A stretch of 64,000 nt of DNA from Pseudomonas wuhanensis (GCF_030687395.1 NZ_CP117430.1:2604001-2668000), one strand, 5' to 3'. Counted from the stretch's first letter, positions 43,669-55,494 are shown. Program-made: numbers and translations. Notes: generated from the sequence alone by a model not told the origin.

Positions 43669-46002
<2,334 letters not shown>

Positions 46003-46032
46003 TCAATGACATAGGCTGCAGGGCCAGCAGTT

Positions 46033-46046
46033 CGATCAATTGATCG
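46033..46046. promoter_or_regulatory. 14-base palindrome upstream of katG
   Basis: CGATCAATTGATCG is a perfect palindrome about 105 bases before the katG start, in a 530-base gap that otherwise holds only REP fragments. Confidence 0.4.
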
Positions 46047-46276
46047 TCGGGGTCACACGGGAAGTCTGGAGAGCAGCAATCGAGTTGCCAGCACGGTGGC
46101 CCACGGCAAGCCTAGTACGCTTCTGACTCATTCGTATCTTTTATCAAGTCTCAACCGGCCAGCTTACGCCAGCGCTTCAATAAGGTTAGACGCCTATAAA
46201 GCAGTCAGCTAATAGGTGGAGTATTGGGGGGTGATAGGCATTTTCTTTTATCTGGCCCGTCGAGATGGAGCCGATC

Positions 46277-46340
46277 AAAAGATCGCAGTCTTCGGCAGCT
46301 CCAACACAAAACCTGTGGGAGCGTGGCTTGCCCGCGAAGA
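46277..46340. repeat. Two REP fragments
   Basis: GATCGCAGTCTTCGGCAGC belongs to the GGCGCTGCCGCAGGCTGCGATC family, and CTGTGGGAGCGTGGCTTGCC to the GTGGGAGCGGGCTTGC family. They lie side by side, each as a half element. Confidence 0.65.
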
Positions 46341-46462
46341 CGGCAGCACAGACGCAGCAAATCTCGGATCAGCCCGAATTCATGTCTGCTCCACCGTTCT
46401 TCGCCAGCCGGTATCGTATGATGAGGCCCTCCCATCGACGCCCACCCAAGGACCCATACCCG

Positions 46463-46834
46463 ATGTCTTTAAGCAAACGCGATCAGGCCCACATCGAACG
46501 TCGCCTGATCGCCACACTGACCGAGGCGTGTGAAACCGCCAAAGCGCAAATAGTCGGGTTCTGCTGGCTGACCCACGAAGTCGATTACGCAGTCTTTCCT
46601 GCCAGCCTGCGGGTTATCTGGGTCTTCGATACGCAGGCCAACAAGGATCAGGCGCTGGCGAGCGGGCAGGGCGAGCGCATGGTCGAACTGACGGCCGTGG
46701 CGTTAAGTGAAGCGGACGTTCTCGTCAGCCCGGTAGCGGCCCATGTGCAGTTTGATTCTGAAGAGCAATGTCAGCGCGCCAATGCCGGCAACTGGCAGCA
46801 ACGCCTGGCGCCCAAGCGCTCCACACGGGGTTGA
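46463..46834 (+). CDS. Conserved hypothetical protein (123 aa)
   Basis: From the ATG at 46463 the product is 123 residues, starting SLSKRDQAHIERRLIATL, with a single mixed alpha/beta domain (VDYAVFPASLRVIWVFD). No motif of known function is seen. Upstream in-frame ATGs fall in the REP fragments and are unlikely starts. It is followed after three bases by the small DUF1289 gene, so the two are probably co-translated. Confidence 0.7.
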   Translation: MSLSKRDQAHIERRLIATLTEACETAKAQIVGFCWLTHEVDYAVFPASLRVIWVFDTQANKDQALASGQGERMVELTAVALSEADVLVSPVAAHVQFDSEEQCQRANAGNWQQRLAPKRSTRG

Positions 46835-46837
46835 AGC

Positions 46838-47014
46838 GTGGCCAAGGATATCGAAAATCCGTGTATTGCCATTTGCCAACTGAGCGGTGAGCTGTGTGTC
46901 AGTTGTGGCCGCACCAAGGACGACATCAGAAAATGGAAACGCATGAAGCGTCCGGAAAAAATGGCGGCGGTGCAGCGGGCGAGTTTGCGGTTGAAGGGGC
47001 TTCAGAAAAAATGA
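46838..47014 (+). CDS. DUF1289 family protein (58 aa)
   Basis: A GTG three bases after the previous stop starts a 58-residue protein with the DUF1289 pattern: NPCIAIC, ELCVSCGRT and a RKWKRM helix. The four cysteines probably bind one metal ion. The family is widespread in proteobacteria, and its function is unknown. The basic C-terminus could contact nucleic acid. Confidence 0.82.
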   Translation: MAKDIENPCIAICQLSGELCVSCGRTKDDIRKWKRMKRPEKMAAVQRASLRLKGLQKK

Positions 47015-47033
47015 ATCCGCCAGGTGTGAAACG

Positions 47034-47927
47034 CTAGGGCTGCGCACAAACCTCTCGAACACAATCACGTAGCCATCGATGCGCTGAGTCGGCATCCATT
47101 CGTGGATGCCAGAGCATCGAAATGGTGATCGGTGCCAGGTCGAACGGAAGGTCAAAACTGTGCAGGCCGGCGCGCAGGTTTCGGGTGTGTCGGGCGGGCA
47201 CGGTGGCGATCAGGTCCGAGGCGCGAGCCAGCGCCAGCGCCGCCGAAAAGCCGCCGATGAGGGTGGTGATCTCGCGCTCCAGTCCCAGCACTTCCAGGGC
47301 CTCATCCATCGGCCCTTTATCGAGCCCGCGTCGCGAGACCAGGATATGCCTGCCAGCGGCATAACGGGAGGCAGTGACCTCACCCTGACTCAGCGGATGC
47401 CCCGTGCGCACGACGCCGATGAAACGATCCTCGAACAATGCACGGGTGCGCACTTCCGGGCTCGTCGTGCCGCCGACCACACCGGTTTCCAGGTCGACGG
47501 AACCGTCGCGAAGCGCGGCGCTGTCCTTGTTCAGCTTCTGCACAAAGTGCAAGCGCACGCCGGGTGCTTGCTCACTGACGCGGGCAATCAGCGCCGGGCC
47601 GAAGTTTTCGACGAAACCGTCGCTGGTGCGCAACGTGAATGTCCGGACCAGTTGCTTGAGGTCGAGCTGTTCGGCGGGGCGCAAAACGGCGCCGGCATCT
47701 TGCACCAATCGACTGACCTGTTCGCGCAGTTCCAGCGCTCGGGGCGTCGGCACCAGCCCGCGTCCGGCCCGGACCAGCAGCGGGTCGCCCGTCGTTTCGC
47801 GCAAGCGCGCCAGCGCCCGGCTCATGGCTGACGGGCTCAGGCGCAGTCGTTGGGCGGCGCGTGCGACGCTGCCTTCAGCGAGCAGCACATCCAGGGTAAT
47901 CAGTAAATTCAGGTCGGGCGTCATCAT
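47034..47927 (-). CDS. LysR-family transcriptional regulator
   Basis: The 297-residue protein has the LysR helix-turn-helix (GSVARAAQRLRLSPSAMSRALARLR) and an effector domain of the NahR/NodD-like group (FTLRTSDGFVENFGPALI). It is divergent from the MFS transporter gene 128 bases away, which is its likely target. Confidence 0.9.
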   Translation of the reverse strand: MMTPDLNLLITLDVLLAEGSVARAAQRLRLSPSAMSRALARLRETTGDPLLVRAGRGLVPTPRALELREQVSRLVQDAGAVLRPAEQLDLKQLVRTFTLRTSDGFVENFGPALIARVSEQAPGVRLHFVQKLNKDSAALRDGSVDLETGVVGGTTSPEVRTRALFEDRFIGVVRTGHPLSQGEVTASRYAAGRHILVSRRGLDKGPMDEALEVLGLEREITTLIGGFSAALALARASDLIATVPARHTRNLRAGLHSFDLPFDLAPITISMLWHPRMDADSAHRWLRDCVREVCAQP

Positions 47928-48055
47928 GTTCCAACGTTAGCACGGCGTGCGGGTGACATGGCGTCAAACGCATCTATCACGTGTAAGTGGTGCGTCTTCC
48001 GCCATGCCACGCACGGGCATACGCTGCTGATCTACCTTTCAGATGTGGCCCAACC

Positions 48056-49477
48056 ATGAAACTCATCACTCAATCAGGCTCGGTCCGCTGGGCGCTCGCG
48101 AGCCTTTCGCTGTCGATGTTGATGCCTTCGCTCGATACCAGCATTGCCAATGCAGGTTTGCCGACATTGGCTGAGGCGTTCGATGCGTCCTTTCAGCAAG
48201 TGCAGTGGATTGTTCTGGCGTATTTGCTGGCGATCACCACGCTGATTGTCAGCGTTGGACGGCTGGGCGATATCGTCGGTCGTCGGCGCTTGCTGCTGAC
48301 GGGCATTGGCATTTTTACCCTGTCATCGCTTGCTTGTGGTGTCGCGCCGTCGCTCGGGTGGCTGGTCGGCGCCCGGGCAGTGCAGGGGCTCGGGGCGGCG
48401 ATCATGCTGGCGCTGACCGTGGCGTTTGTCGGCGAGACGGTGCCGAAAGCGCAGACCGGCAGCGCCATGGGATTGCTCGGAACAATGTCGGCGATAGGCA
48501 CCACGCTGGGGCCGTCGCTCGGTGGGATGTTGATCGCGGGCCTTGGCTGGCAGGCGATTTTTCTGCTCAACGTGCCGCTGGGTATTCTGAATATCTGGCT
48601 CGCGTATCGCTATTTGCCGGCGGATGCACGGCGGGCGAAAGCGCGGTGGGTGGGTTTCGACAAGGCAGGTACGTTGCTACTGGGGTTGACGCTCGGGGCG
48701 TATGCGCTAGCCATGACGATCGGGCACGGTGATTTTGGTTTGCTCAATATCGCGCTGCTGCTGACGGCTGTTTTCGGCGCCGGGTTTTTCATAGTCGTGG
48801 AGGCCAGAGTTGCATCGCCATTGATTAAATTGGCGCTGTTCCGTGAGCCGGGCCTGAGCGCGAGCCTGGCCATGAGCATGCTCGTTTCGACGGTGATGAT
48901 GGCGACGCTGGTGGTCGGGCCGTTTTATCTTTCGGGGGCGCTTGGCCTGGGTACGGCGCTTGTCGGCCTTGCCTTGTCGGTCGGCCCGTTGGTGGCTGCG
49001 CTGACCGGTATGCCGGCCGGTCGCCTGGTGGACCGTTTTGGCACTCGGCGCATGACCCTTGTCGGGCTCGTCGCAATGGCGCTCGGCACAGGTGCTTTAT
49101 CGATGATGCCGGCGGGTCTTGGCATCCTCGGTTACCTGGCGCCCATCGCGGTGATCACGGCCAGCTACGCGTTATTTCAGGCGGCCAACAACACTGCGAT
49201 CATGACCGACATCCGCCCGGACCAGCGCGGCGTGATTGCCGGCATGCTCAGCCTGTCGCGCAATCTCGGCCTGATCACCGGGGCCTCGGTCATGGGCGCG
49301 GTGTTCGCCTTTGCATCGGCGACGGCAAACATCACCACGGCATCTCCCGCCGCCATCGCCAACGGTATGCGGATAACGTTTGCCGTCGCCATGGTGTTGA
49401 TCGTCCTGGCCCTTGTTGTCGCGCTGGCGCGGCGAGTTTCACACTGCTGCACTGCATGCAGTAATGAACTGCAGTGA
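48056..49477 (+). CDS. MFS transporter (DHA2-like drug exporter)
   Basis: The 473-residue protein has about 14 membrane helices, with the MFS signature GRLGDIVGRRRLLLTG between helices 2 and 3 and the LDTSIANAGLP start of drug:H+ antiporters. The ATG at 48056 is chosen over a longer upstream frame. The terminal residues include three cysteines (CCTACSNEL) and the codons for them form the palindromic elements at 49451-49475. It is probably regulated by the divergent LysR protein. Confidence 0.88.
   Translation: MKLITQSGSVRWALASLSLSMLMPSLDTSIANAGLPTLAEAFDASFQQVQWIVLAYLLAITTLIVSVGRLGDIVGRRRLLLTGIGIFTLSSLACGVAPSLGWLVGARAVQGLGAAIMLALTVAFVGETVPKAQTGSAMGLLGTMSAIGTTLGPSLGGMLIAGLGWQAIFLLNVPLGILNIWLAYRYLPADARRAKARWVGFDKAGTLLLGLTLGAYALAMTIGHGDFGLLNIALLLTAVFGAGFFIVVEARVASPLIKLALFREPGLSASLAMSMLVSTVMMATLVVGPFYLSGALGLGTALVGLALSVGPLVAALTGMPAGRLVDRFGTRRMTLVGLVAMALGTGALSMMPAGLGILGYLAPIAVITASYALFQAANNTAIMTDIRPDQRGVIAGMLSLSRNLGLITGASVMGAVFAFASATANITTASPAAIANGMRITFAVAMVLIVLALVVALARRVSHCCTACSNELQ
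49451..49475. promoter_or_regulatory. Nested palindromes before the quinone oxidoreductase gene
   Basis: ACTGCATGCAGT (12 bases) and ACTGCAGT (8 bases) are both perfect palindromes six bases apart, at the 3' end of the MFS gene and about 90 bases before the next start. They are a candidate operator. Confidence 0.4.
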
Positions 49478-49561
49478 AGCTGTATTGTTCGTGCGAAATC
49501 GAATGCCGATACTTCCTGCACATGGCGCAGAAGGGCTGCGCTGAAGTGAAGGAGTCAGGCA

Positions 49562-50536
49562 ATGGTTTCTGTCGTTCGTATCGCACACACCGGCGCACCT
49601 GAGGTGATGACCATCGAGCAAGTGTCGGCGCATGAGCCGGGCCCCGGTGAAGTCTGGCTGGAGCAGGAGGCGATTGGCGTCAACTTCCTCGATGTGAGTC
49701 AGCGCAAGGGCACCGTACCGCTGCCATTGCCGTCGGGTCTGGGCCTTGAAGGCGCGGGCCGTGTTGCTGCCATCGGCGCGGGGGTGAGCAACGTCAAGGT
49801 GGGTGATCGAGTGGCGTACGCAACGGGGCCTGTTGGCGCTTACGCCAGTGCGCGGCTGTTTCCGGCCGAGCGGCTGGTGCCGATTCCCGACGCGTTGACG
49901 GCTGAAGAGGCGGCCGCGGTGTTGTTCAAAGGCATTACCGCGCAGTACCTGCTGAAGACGACGTATCCGGTCGGCCCCGGCACCACCCTGGTGCTGTATG
50001 GCGTAGCGGGCGGCCTCGGGCAGATCATGGCGACGTGGGCCAAACACTTGGGGGCCTTTGTCATCGGCATTGTGTCCCGGGCCGCGAGTGTCGAGACAGC
50101 CAAGGCGCTGGGCTGCGATGCGGTGCTGGTATTCAATGCCCAGACACTGGCCGCGGACGTCGCGGAAATCACCCGCGGCAAGAAAGCCGATGTGGTCTAC
50201 GATCCCATCGGGCGGGTGTCGTTCGAAGCGTCACTCGACTGCTTGCGACCACGGGGGTTGATGGTGTCTTTCGGGGCCTCTTCCGGGGCGCCGACTGCGG
50301 TCGAAGTGGCCACGCTCAATGCCAAGGGCTCGTTGTTCCTGACCCGTCCTTCGCTCGCCGCGCACACCACGGATATCGCCGAATATCGGCAACGGGCCGA
50401 TGATGTACTGGCTGCGGTCGAGGCGGGCATAATCAAGCCCGGCATCTGGGGCCGCTATGCCTTGGCCGAGGTGGCCAAGGCCCATGCCGATCTGGAAGGC
50501 GGCCAATCTCGCGGTGCGATCGTCCTCAAACCCTGA
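49562..50536 (+). CDS. Zinc-free quinone oxidoreductase (MDR family)
   Basis: The 324-residue NADPH-dependent enzyme matches bacterial quinone oxidoreductase, with VNFLDVSQRKG near residue 40, GLGLEGAGRV near 60 and the nucleotide motif YGVAGGLGQIMATWAKHLGA near 145. No zinc ligands are seen. AAGGAG precedes the ATG. A LysR gene follows 29 bases later in the same direction. Confidence 0.9.
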   Translation: MVSVVRIAHTGAPEVMTIEQVSAHEPGPGEVWLEQEAIGVNFLDVSQRKGTVPLPLPSGLGLEGAGRVAAIGAGVSNVKVGDRVAYATGPVGAYASARLFPAERLVPIPDALTAEEAAAVLFKGITAQYLLKTTYPVGPGTTLVLYGVAGGLGQIMATWAKHLGAFVIGIVSRAASVETAKALGCDAVLVFNAQTLAADVAEITRGKKADVVYDPIGRVSFEASLDCLRPRGLMVSFGASSGAPTAVEVATLNAKGSLFLTRPSLAAHTTDIAEYRQRADDVLAAVEAGIIKPGIWGRYALAEVAKAHADLEGGQSRGAIVLKP

Positions 50537-50565
50537 TCGTCTGTTACCTGAAAAAAGAGTGTTTT

Positions 50566-51495
50566 GTGAACCCACTGGACAGCCGCCACATCGATGAAAT
50601 TGCAGCACTCCTTGCGGTCGCCTCGGCGCATTCGTTCGTCGCTGCCGGACGGTTGCTGCAACGCCATCCGACGGTGATTTCAAAGCGTCTGGCGGCCATG
50701 GAAAAGCGCTTGGGCGTGCGGCTGATGGAGCGTACGACGCGTCAAGTGCGGTTGACCGATGCCGGCAACCGTCTCGTCGAACGTCTGCGCTCTGCCACGG
50801 GTTTGATCATCGAGGCGGAACAGGAAGCGTCACTGGGCGCGGCGCAGGTTCGTGGCGTCCTGCGCCTGGCTTTTCCCGCCGCGATGGGGCGCCTGTGGCT
50901 GGCGTCGATGTTGCCGGAATTTCTGGCGGCTCATCCGCTGGTCTCTGTCGAGGTGGATTACAGCGATCGCGTCGTCGACATTATTGGTGAGGGATTTGAT
51001 GCGGCGATTCGTATTGGCGAATTGAACGACAACCGCCTCGTCGCGAAGAAGCTCAGCGATCATCGCCGCATTCTCTGCGCTTCACCGAGTTATATAGAAC
51101 AGCACGGCTTACCGACCAGTCCGAAAGAACTGACCGAGCACAACTGCCTGGGCTTCACCGGCCTTGCAGCGTTCCCTGAATGGCGCTTGTCGAAGGGTGA
51201 TCGGCAGGAGAAGGTCATCACCAGGGGAACCTTGACCTCGAACGACGGCGAGGCGTTGCTCGCCGCGGCCAAGGCCGGCGTCGGTATTTTGGGCGCCGGC
51301 GAGTGGCTGATGAGCCGTGAAATCGCCAACGGCCAGATGGTGCGCGTTCTGCCGGAGTGGGATCTGGATGCCCAAGGCGGGATTTATCTGGTGCGAGCAT
51401 CAGCAGCTTTTACGCCGGCAACGCTCATGGCTTTCAAGGAATGGCTGGAGGCCAGATTTGCGCAAGGGCCGCCTTGGCAAATGCCAGTCATCTAA
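50566..51495 (+). CDS. LysR-family transcriptional regulator
   Basis: The 309-residue protein starts with GTG at 50566. It has the LysR helix-turn-helix (HSFVAAGRLLQRHPTVISKRLAAMEK) and a type 2 effector domain. It follows the quinone oxidoreductase gene closely in the same direction, so it may be co-transcribed with it and regulate that operon. Confidence 0.88.
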   Translation: MNPLDSRHIDEIAALLAVASAHSFVAAGRLLQRHPTVISKRLAAMEKRLGVRLMERTTRQVRLTDAGNRLVERLRSATGLIIEAEQEASLGAAQVRGVLRLAFPAAMGRLWLASMLPEFLAAHPLVSVEVDYSDRVVDIIGEGFDAAIRIGELNDNRLVAKKLSDHRRILCASPSYIEQHGLPTSPKELTEHNCLGFTGLAAFPEWRLSKGDRQEKVITRGTLTSNDGEALLAAAKAGVGILGAGEWLMSREIANGQMVRVLPEWDLDAQGGIYLVRASAAFTPATLMAFKEWLEARFAQGPPWQMPVI

Positions 51496-51503
51496 GCGCA
51501 ATA

Positions 51504-51597
51504 CCTGTGGGAGCGGGCTTGCTCGCGAAAGCGGTGTGTCAGGCGACATTAATGTTGACTGTGCCGCCGTCTTCGCGGGCAAGCCCGCTCCCACATG
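51504..51597. repeat. REP doublet (BIME)
   Basis: Two inverted GTGGGAGCGGGCTTGC copies separated by about 45 bases, between convergent genes. Confidence 0.9.
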
Positions 51598-51612
51598 GAT
51601 TGCGCTAGGCCA

Positions 51613-52467
51613 TCACATCAAGGTATTTCGCGGCATCCCCAACAGGCCGGTCAGGGTGTTGATAATCGCTTGTTGCCGCGCACGGTCTGTCTGGTGCACG
51701 GCTTCTGCGGCGGCGACATCGGCGTCACAGTGAGGGCAGGTCACTTCGTGCGCATGGATGTACTGCAAGCAGCCGCGACACAGGGCCAATTGCGGTGGAA
51801 TGCGTCCTTCGTCCGGTGATTTCTGGCCCTGGTTTGCGCCATAAAAGGGCACGGCGGCCCCTAATTCCGGATAGGCCACGGCCGCGGCATTGGCGACTCC
51901 GCCGCCATAACAGAAGCCGGTGATGCCGATTTTTCCGCGGGTGGCGTCATGTTTCATCAGCCACTCAATGGCGGCGAAAAAGTCATTCATGAGTTTTTCC
52001 GGGTCGACGGTCTGCTGCAATTCCCGACCTTTGTCGTCGTTGCCGGGATAGCCGCCCACCGACGTCAGGCCGTCTGGGGCGAGTGCGATGAACCCCGCTT
52101 TGGCGAGACGCCGGGCGACGTCCTCGATGTAAGGGTTGAGCCCACGGTTTTCATGCACGACCACCACCGCTGGCAGCTTGCCGGTGGCTTTCGCAGGGCG
52201 CACCCAATAACCACGAACCTGCCCGTGCCCCTTGGGCGAGGGATAGGTGATGTACTCGGCGATGATCTCCGGGTCGGTAAATTGCACCTGCTCGGCCAGT
52301 GCATAATTCGGGCTCAGGGCGGCGAGGAGGGCCGAGGCCGTCAAGCCGCCCAAGGTGAACAGCGCCGCACGATCAAGAAACTCTCGCCGGTTGATTTTGC
52401 CGTGGGCGTAGTAGTCGTAGAGTTCGAGCAGTTCAGGGGCAAAATCTTTCGCCGTGAGACGATCCAT
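51613..52467 (-). CDS. Truncated dienelactone hydrolase fused to a zinc-ribbon tail
   Basis: Residues 1-210 are a dienelactone-hydrolase family protein with a Tat-like leader ([12 protein letters not shown]), the HENRGLNPY segment and the nucleophile elbow GFCYGGG (Cys186). Similarity ends after AAVPFYG, where the normal enzyme continues with the catalytic Asp and His. Instead there are about 70 residues with CRGC and CPHC (Cys230, 233, 244, 247), a zinc-ribbon-like tail. The usual length is about 295 residues, so roughly 85 residues carrying two of the triad members are missing. It was probably formed by an in-frame deletion and is unlikely to be an active hydrolase. Confidence 0.72.
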   Translation of the reverse strand: MDRLTAKDFAPELLELYDYYAHGKINRREFLDRAALFTLGGLTASALLAALSPNYALAEQVQFTDPEIIAEYITYPSPKGHGQVRGYWVRPAKATGKLPAVVVVHENRGLNPYIEDVARRLAKAGFIALAPDGLTSVGGYPGNDDKGRELQQTVDPEKLMNDFFAAIEWLMKHDATRGKIGITGFCYGGGVANAAAVAYPELGAAVPFYGANQGQKSPDEGRIPPQLALCRGCLQYIHAHEVTCPHCDADVAAAEAVHQTDRARQQAIINTLTGLLGMPRNTLM

Positions 52468-52515
52468 CTGCGTGCTTCCTGTTGGTTGATCCGGATTTCG
52501 ATTCGGCGGCTTTTC

Positions 52516-52581
52516 GTAGGAGCCAGGCTTGCCGGCGAAGGCGTCCTTAAGAGCGCCTTCGCCGGCAAGCCTGGCTCCTAC
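52516..52581. repeat. Perfect 28-base inverted repeat
   Basis: GTAGGAGCCAGGCTTGCCGG and its continuation pair exactly with the right arm over 28 bases around a ten-base loop. It belongs to the REP/BIME class by its sequence and lies between two minus-strand genes. Confidence 0.85.
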
Positions 52582-52619
52582 ATGTCCGATTTACCCGACC
52601 GGTATTAGCGTTATGGCAA

Positions 52620-54185
52620 TCAGCTCTCAGCCTGTTTATTCAACGCCTCTTCAGTCGCCGCGATTTCTGCCTGACGCTTGATGATCATCTCGCCCACGGG
52701 CGGGCCCTGGAAGCGTCGGGCTTCAAAGGCGAACCAGACGATTGCCGTCAGAATCAGAAAACCGAGCGTGATGTACAGCGCCCAATCGTTCGGCGGCTGG
52801 ATGCCGATGGCAAAGATCAGCACCATCGAGAGGATCGAGAGGATGGCGAACAACGAGTACAGCCCGCGCCCCATGTTCCATGGCCCCATGTGTGGCCACT
52901 TCGGGGTCCCGTAGGTAAACAGGCCCAGCACGATGGGAATGATGAAAGAGAAGAACAGGAAGATCACCGTGCAAGAGACCACAATCGTGTAGACCGGCGT
53001 TTCACCGATCGATACCAGGGACGATCCCCACACGAACAACACCGCAAGGGTGGCACCGGTCCAGATCGCCGGCACAGGGCTGCGATGGGTCGGTGAGACC
53101 GAGGCCAATGCTTTCGAGAAGGGCAGGCCGCCGTCACGGGAAAACGCGAAGATCATGCGTGAAACCGAGGTCACGGTCGCCAGCCCGCAGAGAACCTGCG
53201 AGATGAAAATCGCCAGGTAAAGCGCCATCTTGATCGCCGGGTTCACCTGAGTGTCCATCGCCCAGAAGAACACATTCCAACCCTGCTTCGCCGCTTCGTC
53301 CATGCTCGGCAGCATCAGTACAAACGAGCAGAGCATCACCCAGCCGAACAGCAACGACCAGGCCACCGAGCTGACCATCCCGACCGGTACCGACACGGAT
53401 GCCCGATGGGTTTCTTCGGAGGTATGCGCCGAGGCGTCATAGCCGGTGATGGTGTAGATCGGCAAGAGCAGGCCGAGCATGAAAACCCAGCCGTTCGACA
53501 CCTGTGGCCAGACGTTGCCACCGGCCTCGCCAGAATAGTTGCCGAAGGTCACCAACCGGACGAACTCATAGCTGGGCGCGGCGATCAGGCAGACGATGGT
53601 CAGCGCGAGTGCCGTGGCGAAAATCAGGTAGCCCGAGAAGTCGGTGAGCTTTGCCGTCAGGCCGATGCCGAAGTGGTTACACAAGGCCTGGAGGCCGGTC
53701 AGGATCGCCAGGAAAGTGATCCGTGTGGTGATGGTGTCTTCCATTCCCAGGGCCGGTCCGAAGGCACCGAAAAAGAAGTAGTAAGTACCGACGTTGATCG
53801 CGCCGAGCACTGTAATCAGCCCCAACAGGTTGAACCAGGCCGTCAGCCAGCCGGTGAAGCGGTTACCGAGAATCGAGCCCCAGTGATAGAGGCCACCAGC
53901 CGTTGGGTAGGCCGAGGAAATCTGTGCCATGGCCATGGCGAAAACCCCGGAGATCAGGCAGCCGAGTGGCCAGCCGATGCCGATGGCTGCGCCGCCTGCA
54001 CCCGAAGTACCCTGGGCCAGCGAGTTGATGCCACCCGAGAGGATGCAAATGATCGAAAAGGAAATGGCAAAGTTGGAGAAAACACCCATGCGTCGCGAGA
54101 GTTGCTGGGCATAGCCCATGCTGTGCAACACCTTGAGGTCGTCGTCTTGTGGCGCGGTGGCGCCGGGTTGGCTTACTGGACTCAT
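52620..54185 (-). CDS. APC-family amino acid/amine permease
   Basis: The 521-residue protein has about 12 membrane helices and the amino acid/choline transporter pattern of the APC superfamily (FSIICILSGGINSLAQG, SSAYPTAGGLYHW, TITGYDASAHTSEETHRAS). It lies downstream of, and in the same direction as, the GS-ALDH-ADH operon with a 145-base gap. It could import the amine or amino alcohol those enzymes act on; GABA, choline or ethanolamine are possible. Confidence 0.87.
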   Translation of the reverse strand: MSPVSQPGATAPQDDDLKVLHSMGYAQQLSRRMGVFSNFAISFSIICILSGGINSLAQGTSGAGGAAIGIGWPLGCLISGVFAMAMAQISSAYPTAGGLYHWGSILGNRFTGWLTAWFNLLGLITVLGAINVGTYYFFFGAFGPALGMEDTITTRITFLAILTGLQALCNHFGIGLTAKLTDFSGYLIFATALALTIVCLIAAPSYEFVRLVTFGNYSGEAGGNVWPQVSNGWVFMLGLLLPIYTITGYDASAHTSEETHRASVSVPVGMVSSVAWSLLFGWVMLCSFVLMLPSMDEAAKQGWNVFFWAMDTQVNPAIKMALYLAIFISQVLCGLATVTSVSRMIFAFSRDGGLPFSKALASVSPTHRSPVPAIWTGATLAVLFVWGSSLVSIGETPVYTIVVSCTVIFLFFSFIIPIVLGLFTYGTPKWPHMGPWNMGRGLYSLFAILSILSMVLIFAIGIQPPNDWALYITLGFLILTAIVWFAFEARRFQGPPVGEMIIKRQAEIAATEEALNKQAES

Positions 54186-54330
54186 AGCGTGTGCTCTTGT
54201 TCAGGTTTTGATCCACATCCATCCGCGTGGTGCGTGCCGAATGGGTTTGTCTTCAACCCCCTGTTGTACTGCTCCTGCCTCTAACGGTTGAAATCCATGC
54301 AGGCTCGTCGGCCATGCACAGACGATTGCT

Positions 54331-55491
54331 CTAGAGACGACCGTGGAACGCCGCGTCGAAAATTTCTGCCGCGCCAGTTCGTGTCAACGGCAACGGGTTG
54401 CCGCCGGCACAGGGGTCGACAATCGCCATGTCCGCGATCAGATCGATCTGCTTGTCATCCACGCCCAGTTCAAACAGCGTATGGGGCACGCCGATGTCTT
54501 TGCGCAGCTTGAGAACGAAGGCCAGAAAGCTGTCGAAGCCCGGTGAGGGCAGGCGCAAATAAGCCGCCAGGCGGGTGATGCGTTCTTCAATGGCCGGGCG
54601 GTTGAACTTCAGCACGTAGGGCATGAGCGTGGCATTGGTCATGCCGTGGTGGGTGTCGTACAGGGCGCCCACCGGATGCGCGAGTGCGTGCATGCCCCCC
54701 AGACCTTTCTGGAAAGCGGTGGCGCCCATCGCGGCAGCCGCCAGCATTTGCGCGCGCGCGTCGAGGTCGGAGGGAGTGTGTACTGCGCGTACCAGCGCAT
54801 TGGCCACCAGGCGCATGCCTTCCACCGCAATGCCTTCGGCCATCGGATGAAAACCGGGAGCGCAGTACGATTCCAGGCAGTGGGCAAACGCGTCCATGCC
54901 AGTGCCGGCGGTGACTTTTGCCGGCATGCCGACGGTGAGGGCCGGGTCGCTGATGACCACCCGCGGCATCATTTTCGGGTGAAAAATGATGCGTTTGGTG
55001 TGCGTACGTTCGTCGATGATCACCGCTGCGCGGCCCACCTCTGAACCGGTCCCCGCGGTGGTGGGCACCGCAATGATCGGGGCGATGCTGCTTTCGTCGG
55101 CGCGTGTCCAGTAGTCACCGATGTCTTCGAAATCCCAAACCGGTCGGGTCTGGCCGCTCATGAACGCGATGAGCTTGCCCATGTCCAGGCCGCTACCACC
55201 GCCGAAGGCGACCACGCCATCGTGTTTGCCTGCGCGCCAGGCGTCGAGCCCTCCCGCCAGATTGGCTTCAATCGGATTGGGCTTGAGGTCGCAAAACAGC
55301 GCGACACCGAGGCCGGCGGCGCGCAACGATTCCAGCGCCGCCGTGGTGATCGGGGCACGCGCCAGGCCGCTGTCGGTGACCAGCAACGGTCGCTGGATCC
55401 CTTGGCTGCGGCAGACTTCGGCCAGTTCGGCGATGCGGCCGACGCCAAAGCGGATGCTCGTGGGGTAGTTCCAGTTCGCGGTCAGGCTCAT
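54331..55491 (-). CDS. Iron-containing alcohol dehydrogenase
   Basis: The 386-residue group III alcohol dehydrogenase has the cofactor motif AFGGGSGLDMGK near residue 98 and the metal-site helix GMHALAHPVGALYDTHHGMTNA near 262. It would oxidise a primary alcohol to an aldehyde with NAD. It starts three bases after the stop of the aldehyde dehydrogenase gene, so the two are coupled. In this setting it would supply the aldehyde for that enzyme. Confidence 0.92.
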   Translation of the reverse strand: MSLTANWNYPTSIRFGVGRIAELAEVCRSQGIQRPLLVTDSGLARAPITTAALESLRAAGLGVALFCDLKPNPIEANLAGGLDAWRAGKHDGVVAFGGGSGLDMGKLIAFMSGQTRPVWDFEDIGDYWTRADESSIAPIIAVPTTAGTGSEVGRAAVIIDERTHTKRIIFHPKMMPRVVISDPALTVGMPAKVTAGTGMDAFAHCLESYCAPGFHPMAEGIAVEGMRLVANALVRAVHTPSDLDARAQMLAAAAMGATAFQKGLGGMHALAHPVGALYDTHHGMTNATLMPYVLKFNRPAIEERITRLAAYLRLPSPGFDSFLAFVLKLRKDIGVPHTLFELGVDDKQIDLIADMAIVDPCAGGNPLPLTRTGAAEIFDAAFHGRL

Positions 55492-55494
55492 GGC

